Shown here in pieces: positions 31,680-43,171 of a DNA stretch of 53,625 bases. The notes under the pieces are model-generated. The model did no database searches. It was not told the origin of the DNA and worked only from the letters and a program-made list of their open reading frames with translations. Numbering within the stretch: the first letter of the stretch is position 1; each line of letters begins with the position of its first letter. The position numbers were made by a program, and so were the translations under genes. Source of the stretch: Photorhabdus sp. CRCIA-P01 (GTDB lineage: Bacteria > Pseudomonadota > Gammaproteobacteria > Enterobacterales > Enterobacteriaceae). The DNA lies in assembly GCF_003545805.1 (NCBI RefSeq), contig NZ_NMQR01000032.1:1-53625 (forward strand). Direction: 5' to 3'.

Positions 31680-32703
31680 TAAAAAAGCTCTCAGGTAAGG
31701 TTTTTCCACATAACAGCATGGAAAGCGTTTCTAAATCTGACCAAATAGACTGGCCGTAATCCTGTTTGATCTGGCGTTCCATCTGTACAAGTAAATGAAT
31801 TGCTCGCTGCAAATCATGTTGAGTGAGACGTTGCAGTGCGCTTGTCAGTAATGGACGGCGGTTTTGCCATACCCGATGCTGATCTAACAAGGTTTTCATC
31901 GGGGTTGTGGTACTTTGACGTTTCAGCGTGAGTAGCAGCAATAATTCACGCTGTACGGTACGTAATAGAATAACAGCTTCGCAATCTTCCTGTTTTAACT
32001 GTTTCAGAATATGCCAGGCTCGTTTTGCTTTACCTGATAATAGCGAGTCTACCCAGTGATAGGGTGTAAAGTGAGCCGCGTCATTCACCGCATTTTCGAC
32101 ACGATGTAAGGTCAGTTTACCGTCTGGGTATAGCAGTGAGAGTCGCTCAAGTGCCTGAGTTAACGCCAGTAAATTTCCTTCATAACAATAACACAGTAGT
32201 TGATTAGCTTGTTCTTCCAGCATCAATTTCATGGCTTTGGCCCGTTGTGCAACCCATTGTGGCAGACGGTTCTGTTCGGGTGTCTGACAACTGACATAAA
32301 CACCGTTTTTTCCTAGTATCTTGAACCAGTTACTGTTCTCCTGAGCCTTGGTCAATTTCAAACCACGTACTATTAGCAGTAGATCTGGGTGAAGTAGTCC
32401 TGCCAGTTTCAGCAGTTGTTCGGCTATGATTGCGTTAGGGCCATTTTCCGGCAGTAGTAAAGTGAGTGTTTGACGGCTAGCAAACAGACTTAATGACTGA
32501 CAAATATTGAATATCTCATCCCACTCGGTGTGATTATCCAGCGTATAGGTGAAGTGTTCAGTGAAAGCCTGTTTTTCAGCAGCCTTGCGGATATGATCCT
32601 GGCTTTCCTGTAATAGTAGGGGTTCATTACCCCATATCAGATAACAGTTTCGCAGCCCCTCATTGAGCTGCGAAATCAGTTGTTCGGGATAGAGTTTGAT
32701 CAT
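31663..32703 (-). CDS. holA: DNA polymerase III delta subunit HolA
   Basis: Delta is the clamp-loader subunit that opens the beta sliding clamp. The 346 residues (E. coli 343) match along the length, including the N-terminal [17 protein letters not shown] and the beta-contacting region that follows [13 protein letters not shown]. Its start overlaps the lptE stop by four bases (ATGA), so it is coupled to lptE in leuS-lptE-holA-nadD. Confidence 0.94.
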   Translation of the reverse strand: MIKLYPEQLISQLNEGLRNCYLIWGNEPLLLQESQDHIRKAAEKQAFTEHFTYTLDNHTEWDEIFNICQSLSLFASRQTLTLLLPENGPNAIIAEQLLKLAGLLHPDLLLIVRGLKLTKAQENSNWFKILGKNGVYVSCQTPEQNRLPQWVAQRAKAMKLMLEEQANQLLCYCYEGNLLALTQALERLSLLYPDGKLTLHRVENAVNDAAHFTPYHWVDSLLSGKAKRAWHILKQLKQEDCEAVILLRTVQRELLLLLTLKRQSTTTPMKTLLDQHRVWQNRRPLLTSALQRLTQHDLQRAIHLLVQMERQIKQDYGQSIWSDLETLSMLLCGKTLPESFFNASYH

Positions 32704-33248
32704 TGTGCTTGCGCAGCTTGCTGTCCCACCTGTTTTTCTCTGGCTTTCTGCTTTTCTGCGTTGTGAACGGTCAATAACTGGCGAACTAACCGGCGAGCTG
32801 CTTGTTCACGCATTTCCTGATTGATTATCTCGTTTTCAGCATCTTTCGCCAGGGCCTCTAATGGATTGTCGAAAAAAGAGCGGTCAACCCTGGATTGCAG
32901 CGGGTATACGCTACCATCTGGCATAATAACCTGAGCATCGACATTTAATGTCAATTGGCGTTCTGCCGCCTTACCATCTTGGAAAACAGAGACAGTATCT
33001 TTATTTTCAGAAGAGCCAATTAACTTCAAAACAGGAACATCAGCGCTATTATCCTCAAGGATAGTGACGTTATTCAGACGAAGCTGTTGGCGAACGGAAC
33101 GGGCCAGTGGCCCATATGGGTCACTGCTTGTTAATTGTAGCTTTTTGAGTTCCGCTGGCACCTGAGTGGTGCCGCGCAGATGGAAACCGCAGCCAGCGGT
33201 GACCAGCACCGCTAACCCCAGCAATAGCGTTAAAATACGATGTCGCAC
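32700..33248 (-). CDS. lptE: LPS assembly lipoprotein LptE
   Basis: LptE is the outer-membrane lipoprotein that plugs LptD and helps insert lipopolysaccharide. The 182 residues have a lipobox ending in Cys20 (LVTAGC) followed by [11 protein letters not shown]. The start is GTG with a strong AAGGAGG upstream; GTG is also used in E. coli. It lies 13 bases after leuS. The C-terminal tail is Gln/Ala-rich and differs from E. coli. Confidence 0.93.
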   Translation of the reverse strand: MRHRILTLLLGLAVLVTAGCGFHLRGTTQVPAELKKLQLTSSDPYGPLARSVRQQLRLNNVTILEDNSADVPVLKLIGSSENKDTVSVFQDGKAAERQLTLNVDAQVIMPDGSVYPLQSRVDRSFFDNPLEALAKDAENEIINQEMREQAARRLVRQLLTVHNAEKQKAREKQVGQQAAQAQ

Positions 33249-33261
33249 ATTGCCTCCTTTA

Positions 33262-35844
33262 TCAGCCGACGACCAGATTCAGCAGTTTGCCTGGTACATA
33301 AATGACTTTGCGAATAGTGACGCCTTCAAGATATTTCGCCACACCATACTCTTTTGCTGCCATATCATGAACATACTCTTTAGTCGCCTCTGCTGGCACA
33401 GTAACACGACCACGCACTTTACCGTTAACTTGAATGACGACTAACTTGGTATCGTCAACCATTGCCTGTTCATCAGCTTGTGGCCAATCAGCTGTATCAA
33501 TATCACCTTCACCCTCCAGTGCTTGCCACATAATAAAGCAAGCATGAGGAGTTATTGGTGACAACATACGGACAACTGCCAGCAGGACCTCTTGCATCAG
33601 AGCGCGATCCTGCTCAGTTTCCTGTGGTGCGCGGGCCAGTTTATTCATCAATTCCATTACGGCAGCGATAGCAGTATTGAATGCCTGGCGGCGACCGACA
33701 TCATCTGTGACTTTAGCAATGGTTTTGTGCAGATCTCGGAATAGATCCTTTTGTTCCACTGTCAGGTTTGTGATGTCTAGCGGTTGAGTTGCTCCTTTGC
33801 TGCTATGTTCATAAACTAGGCGCCATACACGTTTCAGGAAGCGATTTGCCCCTTCAACACTGGATTCTTGCCATTCTAGCGTCAGCTCTGGTGGCGCAGC
33901 GAACATCATAAACAGGCGAACGGTATCAGCACCATATTTTTCTACCATCGATTGTGGGTCAATACCGTTGTTTTTGGATTTAGACATTTTGCTCATGCCG
34001 GTATAAACCAGCTCATGGCCTTCTTTATCCGTTGCTTTAATGATACGGCTTTTATCATCACGCTCAACAATAGTATCAGCTGGGGAAACCCAGATTTTTT
34101 CGCCATCTTTGCCGATGTAATAAAAAGCATCTGCTAGAACCATGCCCTGACATAACAGACGCTTAGCGGGTTCATTGGAATTTACCAGGCCAGCATCACG
34201 CATCAGTTTATGGAAGAAACGGAAATACATCAGATGCATGATGGCATGTTCGATACCACCGATGTATTGGTCAACTGGCAGCCAATAGTTAGCTGCTGCT
34301 GGATTGAGCAGGCCCTTGTCATAATCTGGACAGGTGTAGCGAGCGTAGTACCAGGAAGACTCCATAAAAGTATCGAAGGTATCTGTTTCACGTAGTGCTT
34401 GCTGGCCGTTGATAGTGGTTTTCGCCCACTCAGGATCAGCTTTAATTGGGCTGGCGATGCCGTCCATTTTGACATCTTCCGGCAGAATAACTGGCAGTTG
34501 AGTTGCTGGAACCGGAACAACTGTGCCATCTTCCAGCGTTGCCATTGGAATAGGAGCACCCCAATAACGTTGACGAGAAACCCCCCAGTCACGCAGACGA
34601 TAGTTGACTTTTCGCTTACCTACGCCCATTTCCACTAGTTTATCAGCAATAGCATTGAAACCATCTTCGTGATTCAGTCCGCTAAATTCACCAGAATTAA
34701 ACAGGATGTTCTTATCTGTCACAGGCGCTTCATGGACGTTTGGTTCATTGCCTTCGCTGCCCAGAATAACGGCTTTTATTGGCAGGTTATATTTTGTCGC
34801 AAATTCCCAGTCGCGTTGATCGTGGCCGGGAACTGCCATGACAGCACCGGTGCCGTATTCCATCAGGACGAAGTTTGCAACCCAAATTGCTACTTTCTCT
34901 TTGGTCAATGGATGAATGGCAAACATACCGGTTGCCATGCCTTTCTTCTCCATTGTTGCCATATCTGCTTCGGCAACTTTGGTATTACGGCACTCATCAA
35001 TGAAAGCAACGAGTTCAGGGTGATTTGCTGCTGCTTGTTTTGCCAGGGGATGACCTGCGGCAACCGCAACATAAGTGGCACCCAGGAACGTATCAGGACG
35101 AGTGGTATAAACAGTCAGTTTTTCCTGACTATCAGCTACATCAAAGGTAATCTCTACTCCCTCGGAGCGGCCAATCCAGTTTCGCTGCATGGTTTTGACC
35201 TGTTCAGGCCACTCTTCCAGCGTATCCAGATCGTTTAACAACTCTTCGGCATAATCAGTGATTTTGATAAACCATTGTGGAATTTCTTTACGTTCAACTT
35301 TAGTGTCACAACGCCAACAGCAGCCATCGACCACTTGTTCATTAGCTAGGACGGTCAGATCGTGGGGGCACCAGTTAACTGCGGAGGTTTTTTTATAAAC
35401 CAGGCCCTTTTCATACAATTTGGTGAAGAACCATTGTTCCCAACGGTAATATTCCGGGGTACAAGTTGTGACTTCACGATCCCAATCGTAACCAAAGCCC
35501 AGTGTTTTCAACTGACCTTTCATATATTCGATGTTGGCATAGGTCCACGGAGCAGGTGCGGTATTGTTTTTGACCGCGGCGCCTTCTGCGGGCAGGCCAA
35601 ATGCATCCCAACCGATAGGTTGCAAGACATTTTTGCCAAGCATACGCTGATAGCGGGAGATAACATCGCCAATAGTGTAGTTGCGTACATGGCCCATGTG
35701 TAGTCGACCAGAAGGGTAAGGTAGCATGGACAGGCAGTAATATTTTTCTTTGCTGTTGTCTTCTGTCACTTTGAAAGTTTGCTTCTCTTGCCAGTGAAGC
35801 TGAACTTGCGGCTCTATATCTTCTGGACGGTATTGTTCTTGCAT
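33262..35844 (-). CDS. leuS: Leucyl-tRNA synthetase
   Basis: LeuRS charges tRNA-Leu and edits mischarged products. The 860 residues equal the E. coli length. The HIGH motif is HMGH (49-52, in [14 protein letters not shown]) and the KMSKS motif is intact (KMSKSKNNG). The editing domain includes [12 protein letters not shown]. The C-terminus carries [15 protein letters not shown]. It is the first gene of leuS-lptE-holA-nadD. A tRNA-Leu(UAG) gene also lies in this window. Confidence 0.97.
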   Translation of the reverse strand: MQEQYRPEDIEPQVQLHWQEKQTFKVTEDNSKEKYYCLSMLPYPSGRLHMGHVRNYTIGDVISRYQRMLGKNVLQPIGWDAFGLPAEGAAVKNNTAPAPWTYANIEYMKGQLKTLGFGYDWDREVTTCTPEYYRWEQWFFTKLYEKGLVYKKTSAVNWCPHDLTVLANEQVVDGCCWRCDTKVERKEIPQWFIKITDYAEELLNDLDTLEEWPEQVKTMQRNWIGRSEGVEITFDVADSQEKLTVYTTRPDTFLGATYVAVAAGHPLAKQAAANHPELVAFIDECRNTKVAEADMATMEKKGMATGMFAIHPLTKEKVAIWVANFVLMEYGTGAVMAVPGHDQRDWEFATKYNLPIKAVILGSEGNEPNVHEAPVTDKNILFNSGEFSGLNHEDGFNAIADKLVEMGVGKRKVNYRLRDWGVSRQRYWGAPIPMATLEDGTVVPVPATQLPVILPEDVKMDGIASPIKADPEWAKTTINGQQALRETDTFDTFMESSWYYARYTCPDYDKGLLNPAAANYWLPVDQYIGGIEHAIMHLMYFRFFHKLMRDAGLVNSNEPAKRLLCQGMVLADAFYYIGKDGEKIWVSPADTIVERDDKSRIIKATDKEGHELVYTGMSKMSKSKNNGIDPQSMVEKYGADTVRLFMMFAAPPELTLEWQESSVEGANRFLKRVWRLVYEHSSKGATQPLDITNLTVEQKDLFRDLHKTIAKVTDDVGRRQAFNTAIAAVMELMNKLARAPQETEQDRALMQEVLLAVVRMLSPITPHACFIMWQALEGEGDIDTADWPQADEQAMVDDTKLVVIQVNGKVRGRVTVPAEATKEYVHDMAAKEYGVAKYLEGVTIRKVIYVPGKLLNLVVG

Positions 35845-35967
35845 GGCACCGATGATCCTATGGTGAGTAAAAAGCTACGCTTGTAGCAATCATTTAGTTG
35901 GTAAAATATGAGGTCGGCATAGCATATCTGATTTGATACGCCAGCAACAGAGGTTATGAGGGAAAAT

Positions 35968-35993
35968 CCGGTGGTGACAGGCATCCCCACCGG
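35968..35993 (-). terminator. Probable terminator after gltL
   Basis: On the minus strand CCGGTGG and CCACCGG (7 bp, 12-base loop) are followed by ATTTTCCC. It lies just after the gltL stop and before leuS. The T-run is short. Confidence 0.5.
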
Positions 35994-36007
35994 GAGCAAG
36001 CGGGTGT

Positions 36008-36736
36008 TTAGTGAAGAATTTTAGCTAGAAATTCTTTGGCGCGATCTGATTTTGGATTCGCAAAGAAATCTTCTTTTTTGCTATCTTCAACAATTCTGCC
36101 TTCATCCATAAAGATAACTCGGTTGGCTACTTTACGGGCGAAGCCCATTTCGTGAGTAACAACCATCATGGTCATCCCTTCATCTGCGAGTTTAACCATG
36201 ACATCGAGCACTTCATTGATCATTTCAGGGTCGAGTGCGGAGGTAGGTTCGTCAAATAGCATGGCAATCGGGTCCATACAAAGAGCACGGGCGATTGCTA
36301 CACGTTGCTGTTGACCACCGGAAAGTTGAGACGGGAATTTATTCGCTTGACTGGCAAGCCCAACGCGTTCAAGTAATTTCAACCCCTTTTCTTCCGCTGC
36401 TTTTTTATCACGATTAAGCACTTTAATCTGCGCTAGAGTTAAATTCTCAATGATGGATAGATGGGGGAACAGTTCAAAATGCTGGAATACCATGCCGACT
36501 TTAGAACGTAGTTGTGCCAGATTGGTGTTTTTATCATTAACTTTAATGTCATTAACCAGAATTTCACCCTGTTGGATGGATTCCAGACCATTGACCGTTT
36601 TTATCAGGGTAGATTTGCCTGAGCCAGATGGGCCACAGACCACAACGACTTCACCTTTTTTAACTTCGGTTGAGCAGTCGGAGAGAACCTGAAATTGGTC
36701 ATACCACTTGGATACATTTTTCAGGGAGATCATCAA
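36008..36736 (-). CDS. gltL: Glutamate/aspartate ABC transporter ATP-binding protein
   Basis: GltL is the ATPase of the GltIJKL importer. It shows Walker [10 protein letters not shown], signature [15 protein letters not shown], Walker [14 protein letters not shown] and the switch His in VVTHEMGFA. Two adjacent ATG codons (36736 and 36733) are possible starts; the second gives the 241 residues of E. coli. It overlaps the gltK stop. Confidence 0.95.
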   Translation of the reverse strand: MMISLKNVSKWYDQFQVLSDCSTEVKKGEVVVVCGPSGSGKSTLIKTVNGLESIQQGEILVNDIKVNDKNTNLAQLRSKVGMVFQHFELFPHLSIIENLTLAQIKVLNRDKKAAEEKGLKLLERVGLASQANKFPSQLSGGQQQRVAIARALCMDPIAMLFDEPTSALDPEMINEVLDVMVKLADEGMTMMVVTHEMGFARKVANRVIFMDEGRIVEDSKKEDFFANPKSDRAKEFLAKILH

Positions 36737-37407
36737 ACAGTCCTTTTCTTCAAATAATTAACCAGCATAGATGCGGCAATACTAATAATAAAATAAACCA
36801 AACCAGCAAATAGGATCATTTCGACCTGAGTGCCATCACGCTCACCGATATTTGCCGCAGTCCGGAAAAAGTCCGCTAGACTGAGCACATACACCAATGA
36901 GGTGTCTTGAAACAGTACGATACCCTGTGTCAGCAACAGCGGGGTCATCGCACGGAATGCTTGAGGTAGGATAACCAGTCTCATACTTTGCATTGGTGTC
37001 ATACCCAATGCCAATGCCGCTGAAGATTGCCCACGGGAGATACTCTGAATTCCCGCTCGGATAATTTCTGAATAATAAGCCGCTTCGAAAAAGGCAAATG
37101 CGACCATGGCTGAAATTAAACGAATATCTGTTTTCGGAGAAATCCCCAGAACGTTCTGCACTAGGCTAGGCACAATCAGATAGAACCATAACAGTACCAT
37201 AACCAGTGGCACAGAACGGAACAGATTGACATATAAAGTGGCAAACCAACTCAGTACTTTTACAGAAGAGAGGCGCATAACGGCCAGTACGGTTCCCCAG
37301 AGAATACCGACAATAACAGCAATAATCGTGATTTTTGCTGTAATGACTAAGCCTTGTAGCAGAAATGGGATACTGGGGATAATCGAACTCCAGTCAAACT
37401 CGTACAT
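36733..37407 (-). CDS. gltK: Glutamate/aspartate ABC transporter permease GltK
   Basis: GltK is one of the two membrane subunits of the acidic amino acid importer. The 224 residues equal the E. coli length, with about five spans and the permease EAA-like loop [20 protein letters not shown]. It starts directly after the gltJ stop and overlaps gltL, so the three are translated together. Confidence 0.95.
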   Translation of the reverse strand: MYEFDWSSIIPSIPFLLQGLVITAKITIIAVIVGILWGTVLAVMRLSSVKVLSWFATLYVNLFRSVPLVMVLLWFYLIVPSLVQNVLGISPKTDIRLISAMVAFAFFEAAYYSEIIRAGIQSISRGQSSAALALGMTPMQSMRLVILPQAFRAMTPLLLTQGIVLFQDTSLVYVLSLADFFRTAANIGERDGTQVEMILFAGLVYFIISIAASMLVNYLKKRTV

Positions 37408-38148
37408 TTATTGACCTCCAATGTTACCCGGTAAACGCATTTTTTTCTCAAGCAAGTGCATGGCAAGCATAATCACCAGATTGATTCCGATATAGGCTAG
37501 TGTAATCGCCGTAAATGTTTCATAAGCATGTGCTGAGTAATCAAGTAACTTACCTGCTTGTGCTGCCATATCTACCAGACCAATAGTGGAGGCGATGGCG
37601 GAGTTTTTTACCAGATTCATCATTTCTGACGTCATGGGTGGAATGATCACTCGATAGGCATTGGGTAATAGGACATAGCGATAGGTTTGTGGCAGGGTTA
37701 GCCCCATTGCTAGCCCTGCCGATTTTTGACCGCGTGGTAGTGATTGTATGGCGGCACGAACCTGCTCACACATCCGTGCAGCGGTGAAAAGACCTAAACA
37801 GATAGTGGATGAGAGAAAAAATTGAATATTAGGGTCCAGTTCAGTTTTAAACCACAGACTGATATTTTCTGGCAGTAGTTCAGGTACAACCAGATACCAG
37901 ATAAAAAATTGAACTATCAGTGGTACGTTACGAAAGAGCTCAACATAACAGGTACCTATCCCAGATAATATTTTATTGGGAACAGTGCGTAAGATGCCGA
38001 ACAGTGAGCCGACAATGAAAGCGATAATCCAGGCGCAGATAGACAAGGCAATCGTCACCTGAAATCCAGCTATCAACCAGCCTAGATAAGTCGTATTGCC
38101 GAAAGGAGCAGCTTGCAAAAAGATGCCCCAATTCCAATCGATTGACAT
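37408..38148 (-). CDS. gltJ: Glutamate/aspartate ABC transporter permease GltJ
   Basis: GltJ is the second membrane subunit. The 247 residues (E. coli 246) start MSIDWNWGIFLQAAPFGNTT and carry the loop SAGLAMGLTLPQTYRYVLLP. The frame is open to 38253, but the extra part overlaps the terminator hairpin after gltI, and the ATG at 38148 has a GGGAG upstream, so it is the start. Confidence 0.95.
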   Translation of the reverse strand: MSIDWNWGIFLQAAPFGNTTYLGWLIAGFQVTIALSICAWIIAFIVGSLFGILRTVPNKILSGIGTCYVELFRNVPLIVQFFIWYLVVPELLPENISLWFKTELDPNIQFFLSSTICLGLFTAARMCEQVRAAIQSLPRGQKSAGLAMGLTLPQTYRYVLLPNAYRVIIPPMTSEMMNLVKNSAIASTIGLVDMAAQAGKLLDYSAHAYETFTAITLAYIGINLVIMLAMHLLEKKMRLPGNIGGQ

Positions 38149-38205
38149 AATAATACTCCCTGTTAGGGTGTAGCTTAATCCCCTGAAAACGATTGATTGG
38201 CTGAG

Positions 38206-38238
38206 AAAAAAAAGCGAGGTAGGGAACGGCCACCTCGC
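38206..38238 (-). terminator. Attenuator-like terminator between gltI and gltJ
   Basis: On the minus strand GCGAGGT and ACCTCGC (7 bp, 11-base loop) are followed by eight T. It lies in the 133-base gap after gltI, inside what looks like one operon. Partial termination here would leave more binding protein than permease, a known pattern in such operons; the role is inferred. Confidence 0.85.
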
Positions 38239-38281
38239 ACCCTGTGATGCCAATCAAATAGTCATTTTTTTAATTATATTT

Positions 38282-39175
38282 CTAGTCAAGCGCCTTATCA
38301 TTTGGCGATTTAAATAGTGCTTTCATTTCATCAGACAAAGAGAAATTCAGATTCAGGTTCTTGGGCGGAATCGGGTGTTTGAACCAGCGCTCAAATGATT
38401 TCTCAGCCTCTCCGGAGGTTTGCGCTTGAACAATGGTCTCATCGATCAGCTTCTTGAATTGAAGATCGTCTTTGCGTGATATACAACCATAGGCTTCTCT
38501 AGACTGAGGTGTACCAACAATTTCCCACTGATCAGGTTTTTTCGCTTTGGCGCGTTCACCTGCTAGTAGTGCATCATCCACCATAAAGGCGATTGCACGG
38601 CCAGATTCCAGAGTACGGAATGAGTCACCATGATCTTTTGCACTGATGATGCGCATTTTCATGTTTTTCTCATCGTTGAGTTTATTCAGCAATATTTCAG
38701 AAGTCGTACCTGCCGAGACAACGACATTTTTACCCGCTAAATCTGGGAAGTCTTTGATACCGGAACCTTTTTTAGTCAGCAAACGCGTAGTAATAATGAA
38801 GATGGAGTTAGAGAAAGTGACTTGTTTCTGACGTTCAAGGTTATTGGAAGTGGAACCGCATTCGAAATCATAAGTTCCATTTTGTAGCAATGGGATGCGA
38901 TTTTGCGAAGTCACGGGTATCAATTTTACTTGCAGATTTGGCATGTCCAGTTTCTTCTTCACTGCTTCAACAATCAGATTAGAATAATCCTGAGAGTAGC
39001 CGACGACTTTTTGATGGTTATCGTAGTAAGCAAAAGGTACGGAGGATTCACGATGTCCCACAATGATCACACCACCGTCTTTAACCTTTTTCAGTGTTCC
39101 CGTTAATTCTTCGGCCTGAGTAGCCCCCGCCATGCCAAGTAACATCATGGTTAATACTAAGTTACGCATACGCAT
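38282..39175 (-). CDS. gltI: Glutamate/aspartate periplasmic binding protein
   Basis: GltI binds glutamate and aspartate in the periplasm. The 297 residues (E. coli 302) start with a signal peptide cleaved after about residue 21 (GATQA-EEL). Ligand-domain segments such as GHRESSVPFAYYDN and TSQNRIPLLQNGTYDFECGS are as in E. coli. The frame opens at 39298, but the ATG at 39175 has AAAGGAG six bases upstream and gives the signal peptide. Confidence 0.95.
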   Translation of the reverse strand: MRMRNLVLTMMLLGMAGATQAEELTGTLKKVKDGGVIIVGHRESSVPFAYYDNHQKVVGYSQDYSNLIVEAVKKKLDMPNLQVKLIPVTSQNRIPLLQNGTYDFECGSTSNNLERQKQVTFSNSIFIITTRLLTKKGSGIKDFPDLAGKNVVVSAGTTSEILLNKLNDEKNMKMRIISAKDHGDSFRTLESGRAIAFMVDDALLAGERAKAKKPDQWEIVGTPQSREAYGCISRKDDLQFKKLIDETIVQAQTSGEAEKSFERWFKHPIPPKNLNLNFSLSDEMKALFKSPNDKALD

Positions 39176-39563
39176 ATACAACTCCTTTAATGTGGCTATC
39201 GTTTGCGATGTTGTGTTTGCAAAAGTCTCTCTGTGATTTGTTTTTAATCGAGGATCATTTGCTGCTATATGTATATATAGTGTTAAAAAATAGTACAAAA
39301 GGGTTAGATAATGAAAATGAATTGTTTCTATTTCGGGAGCTATCTCGCACTATAAATGAACAATCCTACTTATCTTGCACAATTAAGGTGGGTGATTATC
39401 ACTTTTCTGGTGCATTTTCCCGTTTTTATTAGTGAAACAGCTATTTCCCTTTTCATTCATAGAGATAACAGCAATTAGCATGCCAAAATAATAAAGAGGG
39501 CTAAAATTAAGGCCAATAAATCATTCAATCAGATTATTTTTGTAACATAAATCATTGAGGATT
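39176..39563. other. Intergenic region upstream of gltI
   Basis: About 390 AT-rich bases upstream of gltI and downstream of the AhpD-like gene. It should hold the glt promoter. I looked for a sigma-54 type -24/-12 pair and found none. No gene is supported. Confidence 0.45.
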
Positions 39564-39618
39564 GGCATGGTTAACTATCAGTGACAGTTGTTTGGAGTTA
39601 TTACAGAATAACCATGCC
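39564..39618. repeat. 10-bp inverted repeat after the AhpD-like gene
   Basis: GGCATGGTTA (39564-39573) and TAACCATGCC (39609-39618) are exact reverse complements 35 bases apart, just after the stop of the AhpD-like gene. No T-run follows, so it is not a standard terminator. Confidence 0.45.
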
Positions 39619-39626
39619 GGATTGTA

Positions 39627-40088
39627 TCAGGAGGGATCAATGGTGGGATTGGGCAAAGTATATTTCATACCAATTGCCAGACGATTCCAGAGATTGATAA
39701 GGCCGATCAATAACGTCAAATCGACAATCTCTTTTTCATCAAATTCAGCCAATAATGGGGTGTAATGTTCATCATTTGCTTCAATTTCGGCAATCCGGGA
39801 TAAAACATCTGTCCAACCTAAAGCGGCACGTTCCCGTGATGTGAAAATAGTGGCTTCTTTCCAGGCGCTCAGGAGATAGAGTTTTTGCTCGCTGCTTCCT
39901 GCTTTACGGGCAGCTTTGGAATGTATATTAAGACAAAAGGCACAGCCATTGATTTGGGAAGCTCTTACCTTGACGAGTTCGATAAGTTCTTTACCGAGGG
40001 TTGATTTGTAAGTTAATTCATCGACCTTGGCTACCGCGCTATAAAGTTCTGGTGAAATTTCCGCTGGCTGCGGACGGTTTGTTTGCAT
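39627..40088 (-). CDS. AhpD-like carboxymuconolactone decarboxylase family protein
   Basis: A 153-residue protein of the AhpD/CMD superfamily. It has the CxxC redox motif with following His, CAFCLNIHSKAARKAG (about residues 49-64), typical of alkylhydroperoxidase-like members, and the C-terminal NLWNRLAIGMKY. Such proteins are thought to reduce peroxides, but the substrate cannot be told from sequence. The ATG at 40088 follows GGAGTAACAAGTT. It lies between gltI and lnt, where E. coli K-12 has no counterpart, with its own flanking gaps, so it is probably a single-gene unit and an insertion into the conserved block. Confidence 0.85.
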   Translation of the reverse strand: MQTNRPQPAEISPELYSAVAKVDELTYKSTLGKELIELVKVRASQINGCAFCLNIHSKAARKAGSSEQKLYLLSAWKEATIFTSRERAALGWTDVLSRIAEIEANDEHYTPLLAEFDEKEIVDLTLLIGLINLWNRLAIGMKYTLPNPTIDPS

Positions 40089-40212
40089 AACTTGTTACTC
40101 CTTTGTTTTTTCTATCGATTGAATGAAAAAATGGATTGAAAGTTAATTTGCTTCTGCATGATATAAAGGAGCTATTTCATTTCGCTCCCTTTTGTTTGTA
40201 TGGATATTTGGA

Positions 40213-41742
40213 TTAAGATTGCCGACGGTTATAGATCAGTGCAAATAGGGTAAACAATACCGTGATTCCCCATACCGGCCAGTTACCCCAGCGTGCATAG
40301 GGTGTTATCCCGGTTGCAGGTGTCACTTTAGCTACCAAAACATTACGGGTAAATTGTGGGAGTGCTGCTTGCACTTTTCCGTCCGGGCTGATAACGGCTG
40401 TAATGCCGTTATTGGTACCACGTAGTAATGGGCGTCCTAATTCGAGGGAACGCATGCGCGCCATTTGGAAATGTTGCCAGGGGCCGATTGAACCACCAAA
40501 CCAAGCATCATTGGAAACCGTGAGTAAGAATTCGGTATCCGGTTTGAAATTCGCACGAACCTGTTCACCCAGTATAATTTCATAACAAATAGCAGCCGTC
40601 AGGTTATATCCTGCAACAGAAAGCTGTGGTTGAATGTAGTTGCCACGACTGAATGAAGACATGGGTAAGTTGAAGAATGGCGCTAGAGGCCGGAATAGAG
40701 ACTCCAGAGGAACAAACTCGCCGAAGGGTACCAGATGATATTTATCGTAGCGGATGGCCGCAGGATATTGGTAAGGTATTTTATCACCAAGGACAATCAC
40801 GCTGTTATAGATCTTATCACTGCCGCCAATAGTTCTTTCATCGACAATACCGGTAATAAGGCTGGTATGTTGATTGCGTAACAGCTCATCCAATTTTGTT
40901 AGAAAGTGGCGTTGATAACTTTCCAATGAGGGAATAGCAGACTCCGGCCAGATGATTATCGGCATTTTTCCGATGTATGGCAGGCTATTGTCCATGTAGA
41001 TGTCCATAGTTTCGTTGAGCATTTTAGGGTCCCATTTCAGGGATTGTGGAATATTTCCCTGAACCAGCGCGACATCAACAGTTTTTTCAGGTAGTAGGCT
41101 GTACCACTGATAATGGCGTATTGACCACGGTAATAGCAGAATAGCGACAGCGATAATACCAGCGACTATTTTCCGATGTATGACGGCCAGAACGAATAAC
41201 CCGCTGAGAGCCATTAACAGGAAAGTGATGGCCTCAACACCCAAAATTGGTGCAATGGCTCTCATTGGACCATCTAATTGACTGTAGCCGAATTGTAGCC
41301 AAGGGAAACCGGTTAGAATCCAGCCTCGCAGGAATTCGGTGAGTTGCCATAATGCAGGTGCTGCTACAGCCAGCCTCAACCCGTTCGTTTTTGCGAAGAA
41401 ACGGTTGAGTAAGCCAGCGAATAAAGCAGGATAGAGCGAGAGATAGGCGGCCAGTAATATGACCAGTAGAATATTGACTGCGGTTGGCATGCCACCGAAA
41501 TTAGCAATACTGACATACACCCAGTTTGTACCACTGCCGAACAGACCGAATCCCCAACAAAAGGCAATCAATGCCGCTTGTCGGGGTGTTCTGTTTAAAG
41601 TCAGAAGTTGCAGCCCAAATAAGGAGATAATGGCGGCAGGCCAGAAGCCAAAAGGTGAAAAAGCCAGTGTTCCACTGGCTCCGAAAGAGAGTGCCAGCAA
41701 GGCACGAAGCCGCTGGCAATTTAATAATGAGACTTTGTTCAT
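40213..41742 (-). CDS. lnt: Apolipoprotein N-acyltransferase Lnt
   Basis: Lnt adds the third acyl chain to lipoproteins at the inner membrane. The 509 residues (E. coli 512) have about six N-terminal spans and a nitrilase-like domain with the catalytic Glu in IIWPESAIP, Lys in [11 protein letters not shown] and Cys in [10 protein letters not shown]. The frame is open to 41973, but that part overlaps corC in another frame; the ATG at 41742, seven bases after the corC stop, gives [11 protein letters not shown] and fits the family. It is the last gene of the ybeZ-ybeY-corC-lnt group. Confidence 0.94.
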   Translation of the reverse strand: MNKVSLLNCQRLRALLALSFGASGTLAFSPFGFWPAAIISLFGLQLLTLNRTPRQAALIAFCWGFGLFGSGTNWVYVSIANFGGMPTAVNILLVILLAAYLSLYPALFAGLLNRFFAKTNGLRLAVAAPALWQLTEFLRGWILTGFPWLQFGYSQLDGPMRAIAPILGVEAITFLLMALSGLFVLAVIHRKIVAGIIAVAILLLPWSIRHYQWYSLLPEKTVDVALVQGNIPQSLKWDPKMLNETMDIYMDNSLPYIGKMPIIIWPESAIPSLESYQRHFLTKLDELLRNQHTSLITGIVDERTIGGSDKIYNSVIVLGDKIPYQYPAAIRYDKYHLVPFGEFVPLESLFRPLAPFFNLPMSSFSRGNYIQPQLSVAGYNLTAAICYEIILGEQVRANFKPDTEFLLTVSNDAWFGGSIGPWQHFQMARMRSLELGRPLLRGTNNGITAVISPDGKVQAALPQFTRNVLVAKVTPATGITPYARWGNWPVWGITVLFTLFALIYNRRQS

Positions 41743-41749
41743 CCAGACT

Positions 41750-42631
41750 CTATTCTTCTTCAAGGTTAGGTATTGGCGCATCGTCCGGTATCGTAACATA
41801 AACCTGAATAATCCTTCGGCTATCGGCCATGGCAACTTTAAAGAGATAGCCGTTGATATCAATGGACTCTCCTCTGGCGGGTAAATGACCGAATGCCTGC
41901 ATAACCAGACCGCCAATAGTATCCACTTCTTCATCACTGAATTGGGTGCTAAAGGCTTCATTAAAGTCTTCAATCTGAGTCAGCGCTCGTACCGTATAGG
42001 TATGACGGCTCAAGGCACGAATATCGACATCTTCTTCTTCATCGTATTCGTCTTCAATTTCACCGACGATCAGTTCAAGAATATCTTCAATAGTGACCAG
42101 ACCCGATACACCACCAAACTCATCAATGACGATTGCCATATGATAACGTTGAGAACGGAATTCTTTCAGCATGCGGTCAACCCGTTTACTTTCAGGTACA
42201 ACGACAGCCTGACGCAGAACCTTATCTATGCTGAATGGTGGGGCATCGGTGCGCATAAATGGCAATAGGTCTTTTGCCATTAAAATCCCTTCAATATGAT
42301 CTTTGTCTTCACTGATCACAGGGAAACGGGAGTGAGCCGAATCGATAATCACATCCAGACATTCGTCCAGGGTTTGATTACGTTTTAAGGTAACGATTTG
42401 AGAACGGGGGATCATGATATCGCGGACACGCTGATCGGAAATATCCATTACCCCTTCGAGCATATCGCGGGTATCAGGATCAATCAGATCGTTTTGTTCA
42501 GAGTCACGGATCAGTTCCACCAGTTCATCACGGCTTTTTGGCTCACCGTGAAAAAGTTGGTTAAGAAGAAGAGTGAAAAACCCTTTCTTAGGGCTAGGGT
42601 TGTCGTTACTTGAAGGATGGTCGTCGCTCAT
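41750..42631 (-). CDS. corC: CorC/YbeX, CBS-domain protein
   Basis: CorC (YbeX) has been linked to Co/Mg efflux with CorA and, more recently, to ribosome metabolism. The 293 residues (E. coli 292) have two CBS modules (about 65-190) with [11 protein letters not shown] and [19 protein letters not shown], and a C-terminal CorC_HlyC domain. The N-terminus carries no membrane span, so it is cytoplasmic. It lies with ybeZ and ybeY upstream and lnt downstream. Confidence 0.93.
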   Translation of the reverse strand: MSDDHPSSNDNPSPKKGFFTLLLNQLFHGEPKSRDELVELIRDSEQNDLIDPDTRDMLEGVMDISDQRVRDIMIPRSQIVTLKRNQTLDECLDVIIDSAHSRFPVISEDKDHIEGILMAKDLLPFMRTDAPPFSIDKVLRQAVVVPESKRVDRMLKEFRSQRYHMAIVIDEFGGVSGLVTIEDILELIVGEIEDEYDEEEDVDIRALSRHTYTVRALTQIEDFNEAFSTQFSDEEVDTIGGLVMQAFGHLPARGESIDINGYLFKVAMADSRRIIQVYVTIPDDAPIPNLEEE

Positions 42632-42703
42632 GGAGTTTTAATGAAAATTTCCCATTAAATAAGTTATTGTCGGTATTTTTTAGCATAAAAATGGTACGAA
42701 TGG

Positions 42704-43171
42704 TTACTCTTTTTCTGCAAGATAGGGGTCAGCGTAACCTAACTTTTGCATAATTTCTGTTTCCAAAGATTCCATTTCTTCCGCTTCATCATCTTTGATA
42801 TGGTCATAGCCCAGCAGATGCAGGCAGCCGTGCACAACCATATGGGCCCAATGTTCTTCTATTGTTTTTTGTTGCTCCTCCGCTTCTTTTTCAACGACCT
42901 GAAGACAGATAATTAAATCGCCAAGCAGGGGTAAATCAACCTCTGGTGGAGCTTCAAATGGGAAAGATAACACATTTGTTGGCTTATCTTTACCACGGTA
43001 GGTCAGATTTAAATCGTGGCTTTCTGCCTCATCAACAATGCGAATAGTGACTTCACTTTCAGATTGAAATTGAGGTAAAACCCCATCCAGCCAGTGCTGG
43101 AATAGGGTTTCTTCAGGAAGACCTTTGGCATGTTCACAAGCAATTTGTAAATCAAGTATGACTGAACTCAT
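42704..43171 (-). CDS. ybeY: Endoribonuclease YbeY
   Basis: YbeY is a zinc-dependent endoribonuclease used in 16S rRNA 3' maturation and ribosome quality control. The 155 residues equal the E. coli length, with the metal site [11 protein letters not shown] (H-x3-H-x5-H). Its start overlaps the ybeZ stop by four bases, so the two are translationally coupled. Confidence 0.96.
   Translation of the reverse strand: MSSVILDLQIACEHAKGLPEETLFQHWLDGVLPQFQSESEVTIRIVDEAESHDLNLTYRGKDKPTNVLSFPFEAPPEVDLPLLGDLIICLQVVEKEAEEQQKTIEEHWAHMVVHGCLHLLGYDHIKDDEAEEMESLETEIMQKLGYADPYLAEKE

Noticed and set aside
34669-35238. 189-residue + strand frame inside leuS
   Set aside because: It is antisense to a highly conserved leuS region and encodes no known domain.
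38149-38253. N-terminal extension of gltJ
   Set aside because: It runs through the terminator hairpin after gltI and lacks family similarity.
39176-39460. Possible sigma-54 promoter before gltI
   Set aside because: No GG-N10-GC core of the -24/-12 type was found.
41743-41973. N-terminal extension of lnt
   Set aside because: It overlaps corC in a different frame and resembles nothing; the ATG at 41742 fits the family.
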